Assembly: GCA_019239975.1 (NCBI GenBank)
Contig: JAFAZE010000167.1
Span: 1-64,000 of the forward strand
DNA: 64,000 nt
Direction: 5' to 3'
Source: Streptosporangiaceae bacterium
GTDB lineage: Bacteria; Actinomycetota; Actinomycetes; Streptosporangiales; Streptosporangiaceae
Shown here: piece by piece, positions 42,320-51,545 of the stretch
Layout of the letters: each line of letters starts with the position of its first letter
Position numbering within the stretch: position 1 is the first letter of the stretch
Notes under the pieces: model-generated
The model's database searches: none
What the model saw: only the letters and a program-made list of their open reading frames with translations
What the model was told of the DNA's origin: nothing
Program-made: the position numbers and the translations under genes

Positions 42320-43144
42320 ATGACATCGCTGGACGGTCAGGTCATTCTCGTCACGGGCGCGACCGATGGGCTGGGCCGCGCGCTCGCCGCCGAACTCGCC
42401 GGCGCGGGCGCCACCGTGCTGGTGCACGGCCGCGATCCCGGCAGGATCGCGGCCACCATGGAGCACGTGAGTGCGGCGGGCGGTCCCCGGCCGCGCTCCT
42501 ACCGGGCGGACCTCGCCGATCTCGCGCAGGTCCGGGCGCTGGCCGCGCAGGTCACCGAGAACGAGCCACGCCTGGACGTGCTGGTGAACAACGCGGGCAT
42601 CGGTGCCACCGTGCCCGGCGGCGGCGCGCGGCAGGAGAGCGCGGATGGGTATGAGCTGCGCTTCGCCGTGAACTACCTGGCGGGCTTCGCGCTGACCCGG
42701 CTGCTGCTGCCGCCGCTCACGTCGTCGGCTCCGTCGCGGGTGGTCAACGTCAGCTCCGCCGGGCAGCAGGCCATCGACTTCGGCGACGTCATGCTCACCT
42801 CCGGCTACAGCGGCGTCCGGGCCTACTGCCAGAGCAAGCTCGCGCAGATCCTGTTCACCATCGATCTCGCCGAGCAGGTATCTGGCGCCGGGATCGCGGT
42901 GAACGCGCTGCACCCGGCGACGTACATGCCGACAAAGATCGTCGCGTCACCGATCAGCACGATCGCCGAGGGCGTCGAGGCGACCATGCGCCTGATCGCG
43001 GCGCCCGCCTCCGAGATCGGCACCGGCCGCTACCGCAACGGCCTGCGGGAAGCCAGGGCCGACCGGCAGGCCTACGACCCGGTGGCCCGCCGCCAGCTCC
43101 GCGAGCTGTCAGAAAAACTTACCGGCCTGCCGCCGCTCGGCTAG
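42320..43144 (+). CDS. SDR-family NAD(P)-dependent oxidoreductase
   Basis: A 274-residue short-chain dehydrogenase of the retinol-dehydrogenase/WWOX-like subgroup: VILVTGATDGLGRALAAELA, VLVHGRDPGRIAATMEHV, LDVLVNNAGIGATVPGGGAR, VVNVSSAGQQAIDFGDVMLT, AYCQSKLAQILFTIDLAEQV and NALHPATYMPTKIVASPIST. The catalytic Ser and YxxxK are intact. The substrate is not apparent. It is preceded by a 240-base gap shared with the divergent cyclase-like gene. Confidence 0.94.
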   Translation: MTSLDGQVILVTGATDGLGRALAAELAGAGATVLVHGRDPGRIAATMEHVSAAGGPRPRSYRADLADLAQVRALAAQVTENEPRLDVLVNNAGIGATVPGGGARQESADGYELRFAVNYLAGFALTRLLLPPLTSSAPSRVVNVSSAGQQAIDFGDVMLTSGYSGVRAYCQSKLAQILFTIDLAEQVSGAGIAVNALHPATYMPTKIVASPISTIAEGVEATMRLIAAPASEIGTGRYRNGLREARADRQAYDPVARRQLRELSEKLTGLPPLG

Positions 43145-43301
43145 CCGGCTTGGTCACCGTGCCCGGGGGCGGGATCGTGCCCGGGCCGCTGGTGCCGCAG
43201 GCGAGCACGGTCTCGCCCGGCGCCAACGGTGGCACGACCGTCTATACAGCGTCGCCGGTTTCGTTTGACGGCGCGGGCACATCAGGTGGCCGCCAGGTGA
43301 C

Positions 43302-46067
43302 TTACGGGCCGCCGGTGTCCGAGCCGGACCGGACGGGCACGGACAGCCGGAGGTCCCGTGAGGACCGGCCGACGCGCAGCATGCACTCGCCGCGCGGCCA
43401 TACCCACGTGCCCGCCGCGTCGTCGTAGCGGGCAAAAGCGCGGCGCGGGACGGTCAGCTGGACCTCGATCGCCCCGCCGGGCGCGGCGGTCCCGGACGCG
43501 AACGCCGCCAGGGCGCGCAGCGGGCGTCTGTCGTCGGCGAAGGGCACCTCCACGTAGGCCTGGACGACCTCGCGGCCGGTACGGGAGCCGGTGTTGCGGA
43601 TGGCGACGGTCAGCTCGAGATCGCCGTCTGGCGGCAGCGCCGCGGAGGACGCCCGGGCCGACTCGTACTCCCACGTCGTGTACCCCAGCCCGTGCCCGAA
43701 CGCGAAGTGCGGCTCCGTTCCGGCCCGGTCGTAGCCGCGGTACCCGACGAGCAGGCCCTCGGCGTAGGCGAGCTCCCCGGCCCGCGGGGTCGCGTGCAGC
43801 ACCGGGGCATCCGCCTCGGCGTGCGGGATCGTGACCGGCAGCCTGCCGCCCGGCTCGGCGGCGCCGAACAGCACGTCGGCGAGCGCCTCGCCCATCGCCT
43901 GGCCGGGCAGCCACGCGTAGCCCACGGCGCCGACCTCCTCCGCCCACGGCAGGAGCGCGGGCATCCCGGCGTTCACCACGACAACCGTCCGGTCGTTCAC
44001 CGCCGCGACCCGCCGCACCAGCTCGTCCTGACGGCCGGGCAGCGCGAGCCCGGGCCGGTCGAACCCCTCGCTCTCCGTCGCGGGGCCTGACCCGACGACG
44101 ACCACGGCGACGTCGGCCTCGCGCGCGGCGCGCACCGCCTCGTCGAGCATCGTCTCCTCGTCCGGCTCGCGGATCACGCCGAGCCGGATCGCCACGGGGC
44201 CCTGCGCCCAGTTGTCCGGCAGGAGCGACACCTCGATGTCGGCCTCCTGATCCTCCCGCAGGTCGATGACCGCGCGGATCTCCCCGGGACGCACCATTGC
44301 CTCCACCGGGTCCGCCGGTATCTTCGTGCTGCCCGTCGCGGCTACGGCGCCGTCCACGGTCAGCGTGAGACGGCCGACGCCGCCCGCCCCGATCACGTGC
44401 GGACCGCTCCGCTGTGCGCGGTAGCGGGTGCGGAGCACGATGCAGCCGCCGCCACCCCAGCCGATGCCCTCGGGAAGACCGTCCCACCAGGTGAACATCG
44501 TCGCGGCCCGGTGCTCGGAGCCAACCTCCGTGCCGTCCTCGGCGCGGAACTCCACCCGTGTGCCCGGTGTGCCCGTGACCGGGTCGGTCAGCGCGGCGCG
44601 CGGCGGCTCCGGGACGATCGACCAGGTGACGCAGCCGGGAGCCACGGTCACCCGGGCCCTTCCGGCGAGCGCTTCGGTGAGGGCCGCCGCCGGGGTGGAC
44701 ACGCTGACCGGGTTCACCGTGGCGCTGCCGCCGCCCTGGGTGACCGGCTGCACCGCGTTCGGCCCGATGATCGCCACGTGGCGAAGCGCGGCGTGATCCA
44801 GCGGCAGGACGCCGTCGTTGCGCAGCAGCGTGAACGCCGCGGCCGCCGCCCGCCGGAGCAGCCGCGGGTCGGCGAGCACCGGCGCGCGCCGCGGGCCCGA
44901 GCCGTCGGCGGAGGCAGCGCCGTCGGGGAAACCAGTCCCGTCCGCGGAGCCAGCGCCGTCCGCCGCGCGGCCCAGCGCGCCGACCCGGCGGGCGAGCCGG
45001 AGGATGCGCAGCAGCTTGGCGTCCACCGCCGCCTCCGTTACCTGGCCCGCCCGGATCGCGGCGGTCAGCTTCTCGCCCCATGGCCCGTGCGGGCCCGGCA
45101 TGGCGAGGTCGAGCCCGGCGACCGCGGTCGGCACCGTGCTGCGCGCCGCGTGCCAGTCGGACAGGGCGACGCCGTTGAAGCCCCATTCGTCCTTGAGGAT
45201 GCCGGACAGCAGCCACCCGTGCTCCGTCATCGTGACCCCGTTGACCGAGTTGTACCCGGTCATCACCAGGCCGACGTCCGCCTCGCGGACGCAGGCCTCG
45301 AAGGGCGCGAGGTACAGCTCGCGCAGCACGTGTTCGGCGATCCTCGCGTCATACGTCCAGCGCTCGGTCTCCGAGTCGTTGCTGACGTAGTGCTTGACCG
45401 CGGCGGCGACCCCGGCGGCCTGCAGGCCGCTGACGAATGCGACCGCCGTGTTCGCGGTCAGCAGGGGGTCCTCGGCGAAGCACTCGAAGCCGCGCCCGCC
45501 GAGGGGCGTGCGCATGATGTTGATGGTCGGCGCGAGCAGGACGTCGATGCCCTTGCTCCGCGCCTCGGTGCCGAGTGCGCGAGCGACCGCCGTGACCAGG
45601 GCGCGGTCCCACGTCGCGCCCAGCGCCGACGGGCAGGGCAGGCTCGCGGACGGGTTGCGCTCGTCCATGGTGACGCCGCGCACCCCGGCCGGCCCGTCGG
45701 ACATGGCCATGGGACGCAGCCCGATCGCCGCGCACCCGGCGGTGTGCCAGTTGTCCGCGCCGGTCAGCAGGCGCACCTTGTCATCGAGCGACAGCGCGGC
45801 CAGCAGCCGCCGGTCATCCCGCGGCGCGGCGGCTCCGGCGTCCCCATCCTGGCGCGCCCGGCCGTCGTGGCGCGCCCGGCTGTCCTGTTGCGCCCGGCCG
45901 TCGTGTCGCGCCCGGCTGTCCTGCCCGTCCGGCTGTGGCAGTTGGCCCTGTTCCAGCGGCTGATCCTGTTGCAGCAGACGATCCTGCCGCGACAGCTGAC
46001 CCGTCTGAGGCCGTGCCCGGCCGCCGGAGCGGCCGGGCACGACGCCTCCGTCATGAGGTGTGTTCAT
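43302..46067 (-). CDS. Glycoside hydrolase family 3 beta-glucosidase with PA14 insertion
   Basis: A 921-residue intracellular-type GH3 enzyme (no signal peptide). The (alpha/beta)8 domain is at about residues 85-380: LLTGADNWHTAGCAAIGLRP, MSDGPAGVRGVTMDERNPSA, PTINIMRTPLGGRGFECFAE, AVKHYVSNDSETERWTYDAR, nucleophile Asp in GVALSDWHAARSTVPTAVAG. Then the alpha/beta sandwich (FTLLRNDGVLPLD), a PA14-like module around residue 480-600 (FTWWDGLPEGIGWGGGGCIV), SGPATESEGFDRPGLALPGR, and a C-terminal FN3-like domain (FAFGHGLGYTTWEYESARAS). The first 80 residues are Gln/Asp/Arg repeats of 18-base origin. The ATG is 13 bases after the binding-protein stop, so both are in one operon; it likely hydrolyses imported beta-glucosides. 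Confidence 0.95.
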   Translation of the reverse strand: MNTPHDGGVVPGRSGGRARPQTGQLSRQDRLLQQDQPLEQGQLPQPDGQDSRARHDGRAQQDSRARHDGRARQDGDAGAAAPRDDRRLLAALSLDDKVRLLTGADNWHTAGCAAIGLRPMAMSDGPAGVRGVTMDERNPSASLPCPSALGATWDRALVTAVARALGTEARSKGIDVLLAPTINIMRTPLGGRGFECFAEDPLLTANTAVAFVSGLQAAGVAAAVKHYVSNDSETERWTYDARIAEHVLRELYLAPFEACVREADVGLVMTGYNSVNGVTMTEHGWLLSGILKDEWGFNGVALSDWHAARSTVPTAVAGLDLAMPGPHGPWGEKLTAAIRAGQVTEAAVDAKLLRILRLARRVGALGRAADGAGSADGTGFPDGAASADGSGPRRAPVLADPRLLRRAAAAAFTLLRNDGVLPLDHAALRHVAIIGPNAVQPVTQGGGSATVNPVSVSTPAAALTEALAGRARVTVAPGCVTWSIVPEPPRAALTDPVTGTPGTRVEFRAEDGTEVGSEHRAATMFTWWDGLPEGIGWGGGGCIVLRTRYRAQRSGPHVIGAGGVGRLTLTVDGAVAATGSTKIPADPVEAMVRPGEIRAVIDLREDQEADIEVSLLPDNWAQGPVAIRLGVIREPDEETMLDEAVRAAREADVAVVVVGSGPATESEGFDRPGLALPGRQDELVRRVAAVNDRTVVVVNAGMPALLPWAEEVGAVGYAWLPGQAMGEALADVLFGAAEPGGRLPVTIPHAEADAPVLHATPRAGELAYAEGLLVGYRGYDRAGTEPHFAFGHGLGYTTWEYESARASSAALPPDGDLELTVAIRNTGSRTGREVVQAYVEVPFADDRRPLRALAAFASGTAAPGGAIEVQLTVPRRAFARYDDAAGTWVWPRGECMLRVGRSSRDLRLSVPVRSGSDTGGP
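45853..45924. repeat. Four 18-base in-frame repeats in the GH3 leader
   Basis: Units at 45853, 45871, 45889 and 45907 alternate CGCGCCCGGCCGTCGTGG and CGCGCCCGGCTGTCCTGT types (a 36-base superunit). They encode alternating QDSRAR and HDGRA(R/Q) peptides upstream of the catalytic domain. Confidence 0.9.
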
Positions 46068-46080
46068 ATGGAGGTACGGC

Positions 46081-47796
46081 TCAGGACACCGGCGTCAGGT
46101 GCAGGAGCGTGTACTCGATGTAGGGCGAGTTGGGAACCGGGTCGTTGTACTCGTTCTGCTGGGTCGGCCAGCCGGTGTAGTCCTTGGTGGAGTACTCGTA
46201 CCAGGCCGCCCCGTACAGCAGCGGGATGACCGGCGCCTGGGTGGAAACGATGTTCTCCAGCGTGTTCAGCGCCTTCTGCTGCGCCGCCGTGTCATCGGTG
46301 CCGGCGAACTGGGCCAGAGCGGCCTGCGCCTGGGGGCTGCTGAACCGGCCGTAGTCACCGCCCGCCGGCTTGCCCAGCGGCGCGGACAGCGAGCTGTCCA
46401 GCCAGTTGTCGAAGTAGTAGTAGGGGTTGGGACCCTGCTGGCCCCAGTGGATCATCGCCTGGAAGTTGCCGGCCGGGTAGTCGTTGTACCACTGGGTGGC
46501 CTGCACCCCGTCGAACGAGACCTCGAAGCCCTGGGCGTTCAGCTGGTTGGCGATAAGCTGCGCGTCCGTGGCGTAGTCGGTGTAGGCGGACGGGTCCTCG
46601 ATGGAGAACTTGATCGGCTGGCCGTTCTTCATCCACTTGCCGCCGGTCTTCGTGTAACCGTCGCTGGTGAGCAACTGGGTGACCTTCGAGGGGGCGCCGG
46701 AGGCCGGGAGGTCGTTGCTGTAGGACTCGTTCAGCAGCGCGTTGTCCACCGGCAGGAGCAGTCCGCTCGACGATGAGGCCGGCGGCTCGTAGTTGGTCTC
46801 GCCCTGCGAGGAGAGCTGCGCGCGGTTGATCCCCGCGCTGATCGCCAGCCGCACCTTGGGGTCGTTCAGCGGGGCCTTGGCGACGTTCAGCCAGAGCGTC
46901 ACGACGTTGTTGGAGGCGAACCATGGCTGGCTGGAGGTCCAGGTGTGGTTCTGCGGACTCCTGTTGAGGAAGTTGGACTGGACGTTCGTGACGTTGTTGC
47001 CGGCGTATTCGATCTGGCCTGACTCCAGCGCCGGGTTGGCGGTGGTGTTGCTGACGTAACTGGGGAAGATCACCTGTGGGACATGGACCATGGTCTTCTG
47101 CCAGTAGTACGGGTTCTCTTTGAAGGTGACCTTCTGCGGCGAGTACGAGGCGAGCTCGTACGGCCCGGTACCCACCGGGTTGGCGTCCCCGTACGTTGCC
47201 GGGTTGCCGACGCTCTGCCAGATGTGCTCGGGCAGAACGTAGGTCGACGCGATCAGGAACAGGTTCGCGTACTCGGGCTTGGAGAACGTGAGCACCGCCG
47301 TTGTCGCGTTCTTGGCCACCGCGCTGGACACCGCCGGGGACGGGCCGGGGGCCGCGGAGGCCAGGGTCGCGTTCTTCTTCAGCAGGTTGAAGGTGAAAGC
47401 CACGTCGCTCGCTGTCATCGGCGTGCCGTCGCTGAACTTCACGCCGGGCCGGATCGTGAAGGTGAGCGTCCTGCCGCCGTCAGACCAGGCGTACGCGCTG
47501 GCCAGCCACGGGATCGGCGAGGACGTGGGCTGCATGATGTTGAACTCGAGCAGCGGCTCGTACGTCATCGCCTGCATGTTCAGCTCTGTGCCGTAGGAGG
47601 TCGAGACGTACGGGTTGAAGGTCTGCGCGGACGTCTGGCCCGTGTTGTCGACGATGACCAGCGGCTTTCCCGTGGCGTTGGCCGACGACGAGGTCGACGA
47701 CCGTGACGGCGATGAGCTACTGCTGCTGCTGCACGCCGCGACGCCCATCGCCAGGATGGCCGCCGTGGCTAGGACTTTTACTGTTCTGTGATTCAT
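46081..47796 (-). CDS. ABC transporter family 5 substrate-binding lipoprotein
   Basis: A 571-residue Opp/Dpp-type solute-binding protein. The lipobox is LAMGVAAC (Cys22) followed by a long Ser-rich linker. Family 5 signatures: YEPLLEFNIMQPTSSPIPWL, LTFTIRPGVKFSDGTPMTAS, DVAFTFNLLKKN, GTGPYELASYSPQKVTFKEN, VTLWLNVAKAPLNDPKVRLA. In peptide-transporter nomenclature it would bind peptides, but several cluster-5 proteins bind cello- or other oligosaccharides. Neighbouring GH3 and LacI genes favour a beta-glucoside ligand here. It is 199 bases downstream of the last ATPase gene, with a hairpin in the gap. Confidence 0.95.
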   Translation of the reverse strand: MNHRTVKVLATAAILAMGVAACSSSSSSSPSRSSTSSSANATGKPLVIVDNTGQTSAQTFNPYVSTSYGTELNMQAMTYEPLLEFNIMQPTSSPIPWLASAYAWSDGGRTLTFTIRPGVKFSDGTPMTASDVAFTFNLLKKNATLASAAPGPSPAVSSAVAKNATTAVLTFSKPEYANLFLIASTYVLPEHIWQSVGNPATYGDANPVGTGPYELASYSPQKVTFKENPYYWQKTMVHVPQVIFPSYVSNTTANPALESGQIEYAGNNVTNVQSNFLNRSPQNHTWTSSQPWFASNNVVTLWLNVAKAPLNDPKVRLAISAGINRAQLSSQGETNYEPPASSSSGLLLPVDNALLNESYSNDLPASGAPSKVTQLLTSDGYTKTGGKWMKNGQPIKFSIEDPSAYTDYATDAQLIANQLNAQGFEVSFDGVQATQWYNDYPAGNFQAMIHWGQQGPNPYYYFDNWLDSSLSAPLGKPAGGDYGRFSSPQAQAALAQFAGTDDTAAQQKALNTLENIVSTQAPVIPLLYGAAWYEYSTKDYTGWPTQQNEYNDPVPNSPYIEYTLLHLTPVS

Positions 47797-47816
47797 TGTC
47801 TAAACTCCGATTGCCC

Positions 47817-47834
47817 GGCCGGCTGTCGCCGGCC
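47817..47834 (-). promoter_or_regulatory. Hairpin in the leader of the binding-protein gene
   Basis: GGCCGGC and GCCGGCC (7-base stem, loop TGTC) lie about 20 bases upstream of the binding-protein ATG, within the 199-base gap after the ATPase genes. Such intercistronic hairpins often stabilise the highly expressed binding-protein part of a transporter transcript, or act as partial terminators. No other gene is seen in the gap. Confidence 0.45.
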
Positions 47835-47995
47835 TGTCATGGTGACCGTGTCGGGGTCCGTCATAACGTGGTGCGAGCGAGACCGGCCGGGCGCGAACGT
47901 CCTTCCGGCCTGCCCGCGGTGAGTGCTCAGCGATAGCTGCGCGGGTGGTGCTGCGGCGGGGCCTGGTGCCGGATGCCGCTATGGGGCGTGCCGGT

Positions 47996-49225
47996 TCATC
48001 GCTTCTCCTCTCCTGGCCCCGCCGGGCCGGGCCGCGGTGGTGGTGCTGTCCTGCCGTCCGTGATCGGCTTCCCGCCGTCTGCGGCCCCGCCCGCCGCCCT
48101 GTGCTTACCGCCCGCCCCGCGGATTCCGCCGCCGGCGGCGGAATCCGCGCCGCCAGCGGCCCCGCCGGGCGCGGCACCAGTACCCCGGCCGGCCCCCGCG
48201 AGCGGACGGGACTGTGCGCTGGTCAGACCCTGTGCGTGCAGCCAGCACGAGCTGAAGTGCCCGGTGCCGAGGTCGAAGGCCGGCGGCGTGCCGTCGGTGC
48301 ATACCGCCATCGCGTGCGGGCAGCGCGGGTGAAACCGGCAGCCCGACGGCGGCCGGATCAGGTTGGGCGGGGCGCCCCGGCCCAGCAGCGACGGCGGCTC
48401 CGCCCTGTCCGGATCCGGCGCCGCGCTGAGCAGTAGCTGGGTGTAGGGATGCGAAGGCGAGTCGGTGACCCGGGTCGCGGGTCCCGACTCGATGATCTGG
48501 CCCGCGTACATGACCGCGATCACGTCGGCCAGGTACCGGGCGGAGGCGATGTCGTGGGTGACATACAGGATGGTCAGGCCCTCCTGCTCACGCAGGCCCG
48601 CCAGCAGGTTGAGGATGCCGAGCCGGATCGAGACGTCCAGCATCGACACCGGCTCGTCGGCGAGCAGGACCCTCGGCCGTACGGCGAGCGCCCGCGCGAT
48701 CGCCACCCGCTGCCGCTGTCCGCCGGACAGCTCGTGCGGGAACTTGACGGCGAACTGGTCAGCCGGCGTCAGCGATACGCGCTCCAGCAGCGCGAGGATG
48801 TCATCGTCAAGGTCGCTGGCCAGGCCGTGCACCTGGAGCGGCCTGGCCAGGTGATAGCGCACGCTGTGCACCGGGTTGAGGGAGGAGAACGGGTCCTGCA
48901 GGACGAGCTGCACCTGGCGGGCGTAGCGTCGCCGCTCGCGCCCGGTGACCGCTTTGCCGTCAAGCAGGACGGTGCCGGACGTCGGGGTGATGAGCTGGGC
49001 GAACAGCCGCGCCAGCGTGGACTTGCCGGAGCCGCTCTCGCCGACCACGGCCGTGATGGCCGACGCCGGCAGTGCCAGCGTGACGTCCTCGACCGCGTGC
49101 ACGACGGACCTGGTGGCGCCCAGCCGAGCCTTGTGCACCGGAAAGTGCTTGGTGAGGCCGCGCGCCTCCAGTATGGGGGCGCCGGTGCCGGCCTCCCCGG
49201 TCCGGGCAACCGCGGTCGTTGTCAT
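47996..49225 (-). CDS. Oligopeptide/oligosaccharide ABC transporter ATPase (OppF/DppF-like)
   Basis: A 409-residue ATPase: Walker [18 protein letters not shown]-loop [20 protein letters not shown], signature [20 protein letters not shown], Walker [21 protein letters not shown], switch [12 protein letters not shown], and the oligo-HPY extension [20 protein letters not shown] with [16 protein letters not shown] Gly/Ala-rich tail of about 70 residues follows ([11 protein letters not shown]). ATG 49225 overlaps the previous gene's stop (ATGA). The frame upstream of this ATG is low-complexity antisense DNA and not part of the gene. Confidence 0.94.
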   Translation of the reverse strand: MTTTAVARTGEAGTGAPILEARGLTKHFPVHKARLGATRSVVHAVEDVTLALPASAITAVVGESGSGKSTLARLFAQLITPTSGTVLLDGKAVTGRERRRYARQVQLVLQDPFSSLNPVHSVRYHLARPLQVHGLASDLDDDILALLERVSLTPADQFAVKFPHELSGGQRQRVAIARALAVRPRVLLADEPVSMLDVSIRLGILNLLAGLREQEGLTILYVTHDIASARYLADVIAVMYAGQIIESGPATRVTDSPSHPYTQLLLSAAPDPDRAEPPSLLGRGAPPNLIRPPSGCRFHPRCPHAMAVCTDGTPPAFDLGTGHFSSCWLHAQGLTSAQSRPLAGAGRGTGAAPGGAAGGADSAAGGGIRGAGGKHRAAGGAADGGKPITDGRTAPPPRPGPAGPGEEKR

Positions 49226-50448
49226 GGCTGTCCCCCTCCCGGCCCGGCGGTACCTGGCTCGGGCACCACGGGCTCGGGCACCACGGGCTCGGGCACCGGC
49301 CGCCCGGGCACCGCCCGCCCGGGCTCCGGCCGCCCGGGCAATGCGGGCTCCGGCCGCCCGGCGGTGCCGGACTCGGGCCGGGCGAGCTCCGCGGGCACCG
49401 CCCGGGTGCCGTCCTGCAGCCAGCACGCCGCCGCCCGGCCGGGCGCCCCGCCCCTCGCGTTCGGGGCGCCGTCCAGGTCGAACAGCGGTGGCGGGTCGGT
49501 GCGGCACTTGTCGAACGCGTACCGGCAGCGCGGGTGGAAGCTGCACCCGGCCGGCGTCCCCCGCAGGTCCGGAGGCGAGCCGGGGATCCCCTCCATCTGG
49601 CGGTGCGGGCCGTGCAGCGGCGGGAACGAGCTCAGCAGGCCGAGGGAATACGGGTGCCTGGGGGCACGGAAGATCGCGGCCGCGTCGGCCCGCTCCACGA
49701 GACGCCCCGCGTACATGACCGCGATCGAGTCGGCGATCTCCACGAGCAGCGACAGGTCGTGGGAGATGAACAGGACCGCGAAATCAAGCCGGTCGCGCAG
49801 CGCCATGAGCTCCTCGAGGATCTCCCGCTGCGTCACGACGTCGAGCGCGGTCGTCGGCTCGTCCATGATGACGATCTTCGGGTCGAGCGCGAGGGCCATG
49901 GCGATCATCACGCGCTGCCGCATCCCGCCGGACAGCTCGTGCGGGTAGTTGCCCAGCCGGTCGGCGGGAATGCCCACCATCTCCAGCAGCGCGGCGGCCC
50001 GCGCCTGCCTCGCGCCGCGGCCGGAGTCCGGGCGGTGGGCCCGCAGCACGTCGGTGATCTGGCGCCCGATGCGCAGCACCGGGTTGAGCGCGTTCATCGA
50101 GCTCTGCAGCACGACCGCGATCTCGTTCCAGCGCAGGCCGCGCAGCTCCTGCTCGCCCGCGGCGAGCAGGTCGACCGACTGCCGGAATCGCGCCCGGCCC
50201 GCGGTGATCAGGCCGGGCGGCCGCAGCAGCCTGGTGATCGCGTACGCCAGGGTGGACTTGCCGCTCCCGCTCTCCCCGGCCAGCCCGAGCACCTCGCCGC
50301 GGCGCAGCACCAGGTCGGCGTCCACGACCGCGTGCACCGCGCCCTCGCCGAGGCCGTAGTCCACGCACAGGCCGCTGACCTCGATGAGCACGTCACCGGC
50401 GGCGGTACCGGGCGTCGCCTCGCTGCGTTCCGTGCTCGCCATGCTCAT
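49222..50448 (-). CDS. Oligopeptide/oligosaccharide ABC transporter ATPase (OppD/DppD-like)
   Basis: A 408-residue ATPase with [100 protein letters not shown] and the oligo-HPY part [20 protein letters not shown]. The C-terminus carries a Pro/Glu/Gly repeat tail with [14 protein letters not shown], encoded by 15-base units. It overlaps both neighbours by four bases, consistent with stoichiometric synthesis with the second ATPase and the permeases. Confidence 0.94.
   Translation of the reverse strand: MSMASTERSEATPGTAAGDVLIEVSGLCVDYGLGEGAVHAVVDADLVLRRGEVLGLAGESGSGKSTLAYAITRLLRPPGLITAGRARFRQSVDLLAAGEQELRGLRWNEIAVVLQSSMNALNPVLRIGRQITDVLRAHRPDSGRGARQARAAALLEMVGIPADRLGNYPHELSGGMRQRVMIAMALALDPKIVIMDEPTTALDVVTQREILEELMALRDRLDFAVLFISHDLSLLVEIADSIAVMYAGRLVERADAAAIFRAPRHPYSLGLLSSFPPLHGPHRQMEGIPGSPPDLRGTPAGCSFHPRCRYAFDKCRTDPPPLFDLDGAPNARGGAPGRAAACWLQDGTRAVPAELARPESGTAGRPEPALPGRPEPGRAVPGRPVPEPVVPEPVVPEPGTAGPGGGQP
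49256..49297. repeat. 15-base in-frame repeats at the 3' end of the OppD-like gene
   Basis: GGCTCGGGCACCACG at 49256-49270 and 49271-49285, plus a partial third copy, encode PVVPE repeats on the minus strand. The surrounding 49290-49380 is also degenerate repeat. Confidence 0.85.
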
Positions 50449-51545
50449 TGCTGCACCTCATCGGGAAGCACCGGATCGGTGACTGGCGGACCGGCCACGG
50501 CCGATCCCGGAATGACGCCGCCCGCGGTGGCGGAGACCGCGGAGACCGCACCCCCGTCCATCGCGGCGGCCGGGCGCCCGGCGGCGGCCGCCGCGGCGGC
50601 GGCCGTCACGCCGGCCGGCAGGACGGCCGTCAGGCCGAGGCGCGGCCGCCTTGGCAGCCCGGCCCGCCGCGCCCGCCGCCCGGTGAGCCCGGCGGCGCGC
50701 AGCCGCGGGTTCACGTACTCGTCGATGCCGAAGTTGAGCAGCGCCAGCCCGGTGCCGAACAGCCCGACCGCCAGGCCCGGCGGCACGAACCACCACCATT
50801 CGAGCCGCACCTGCTGCGCGGCCTGCGCGTTCTGCGCCCAGTAGAGCATCGTCCCCCAGCTCCAGTGCGACAGGCTGATCACGCCGAGGAACGACAGCGC
50901 CGTGTACGTGCCGACGCCGTAGATCACGGTGAACAGGAAGGAGGTCGCGACGACCGGCACCAGGTTCGGCAGGATCTCGAACGCCATGATCCGCCACTTG
51001 CGCTCGCCGATGATACGCGCCGAGTCGACGAAATCCCTGGCGCGCATCGACAGCGTCTGCGCTCTGAGCTGGCGCGCGCCGAACGCCCAGCCGGTGATGG
51101 CGATGATGGCCCCGATCAGGACGTCGTTCGGGTTGGCGCCCCTCCCGATGAAGCCGAAGATGACGATGAGCAGGGGGAGCGCCGGCAGCACGAGGAACAC
51201 GTTGGCGACCATGGACAGCAGGTCGTCGCCGTATCCGCCCAGGTAACCGGCTGACACGCCGAACAGCACGGCGAGCACCGTGGCCACCGCGCCGGCGACG
51301 AGCGAGACCAGGATCGTGCTGCGGCCGCCGGCCAGCAGCTGGGACAGGACGTCCTGCTGCACCTGCGTGGTGCCCAGCCAGTGCGCCGCCGACGGGGGCA
51401 TGGGCGTGCCGCTGGTGGTCGACGAGCTGGCGTTCGGGCTGTAGGGCGCGACCAGCGGGCCGACGATGGCGAGGACCACGAACGCGCCCGACAGGCAGAG
51501 CCCGATGACGATCTTCGGTGACCGCAGGAGTTTCCGCATCGTCAC
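50445..51545 (-). CDS. ABC transporter permease (OppC/DppC-like)
   Basis: A 366-residue inner-membrane permease. Helix 1 LCLSGAFVVLAIVGPLVAPY, the HWLGTTQVQQDVLSQLLAGG signature of the DppC N-terminus, then VSLVAGAVATVLAVLFGVSA, EAA-like loop ARDFVDSARIIGERKWRIMA and VVATSFLFTVIYGVGTYTAL. After the final helix there is a non-family tail of about 85 residues, Ala/Gly/Pro-rich (AAAAAAAGRPAAAMDGGAVS). Coupled by four-base overlaps on both sides. Confidence 0.93.
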   Translation of the reverse strand: MTMRKLLRSPKIVIGLCLSGAFVVLAIVGPLVAPYSPNASSSTTSGTPMPPSAAHWLGTTQVQQDVLSQLLAGGRSTILVSLVAGAVATVLAVLFGVSAGYLGGYGDDLLSMVANVFLVLPALPLLIVIFGFIGRGANPNDVLIGAIIAITGWAFGARQLRAQTLSMRARDFVDSARIIGERKWRIMAFEILPNLVPVVATSFLFTVIYGVGTYTALSFLGVISLSHWSWGTMLYWAQNAQAAQQVRLEWWWFVPPGLAVGLFGTGLALLNFGIDEYVNPRLRAAGLTGRRARRAGLPRRPRLGLTAVLPAGVTAAAAAAAAGRPAAAMDGGAVSAVSATAGGVIPGSAVAGPPVTDPVLPDEVQQ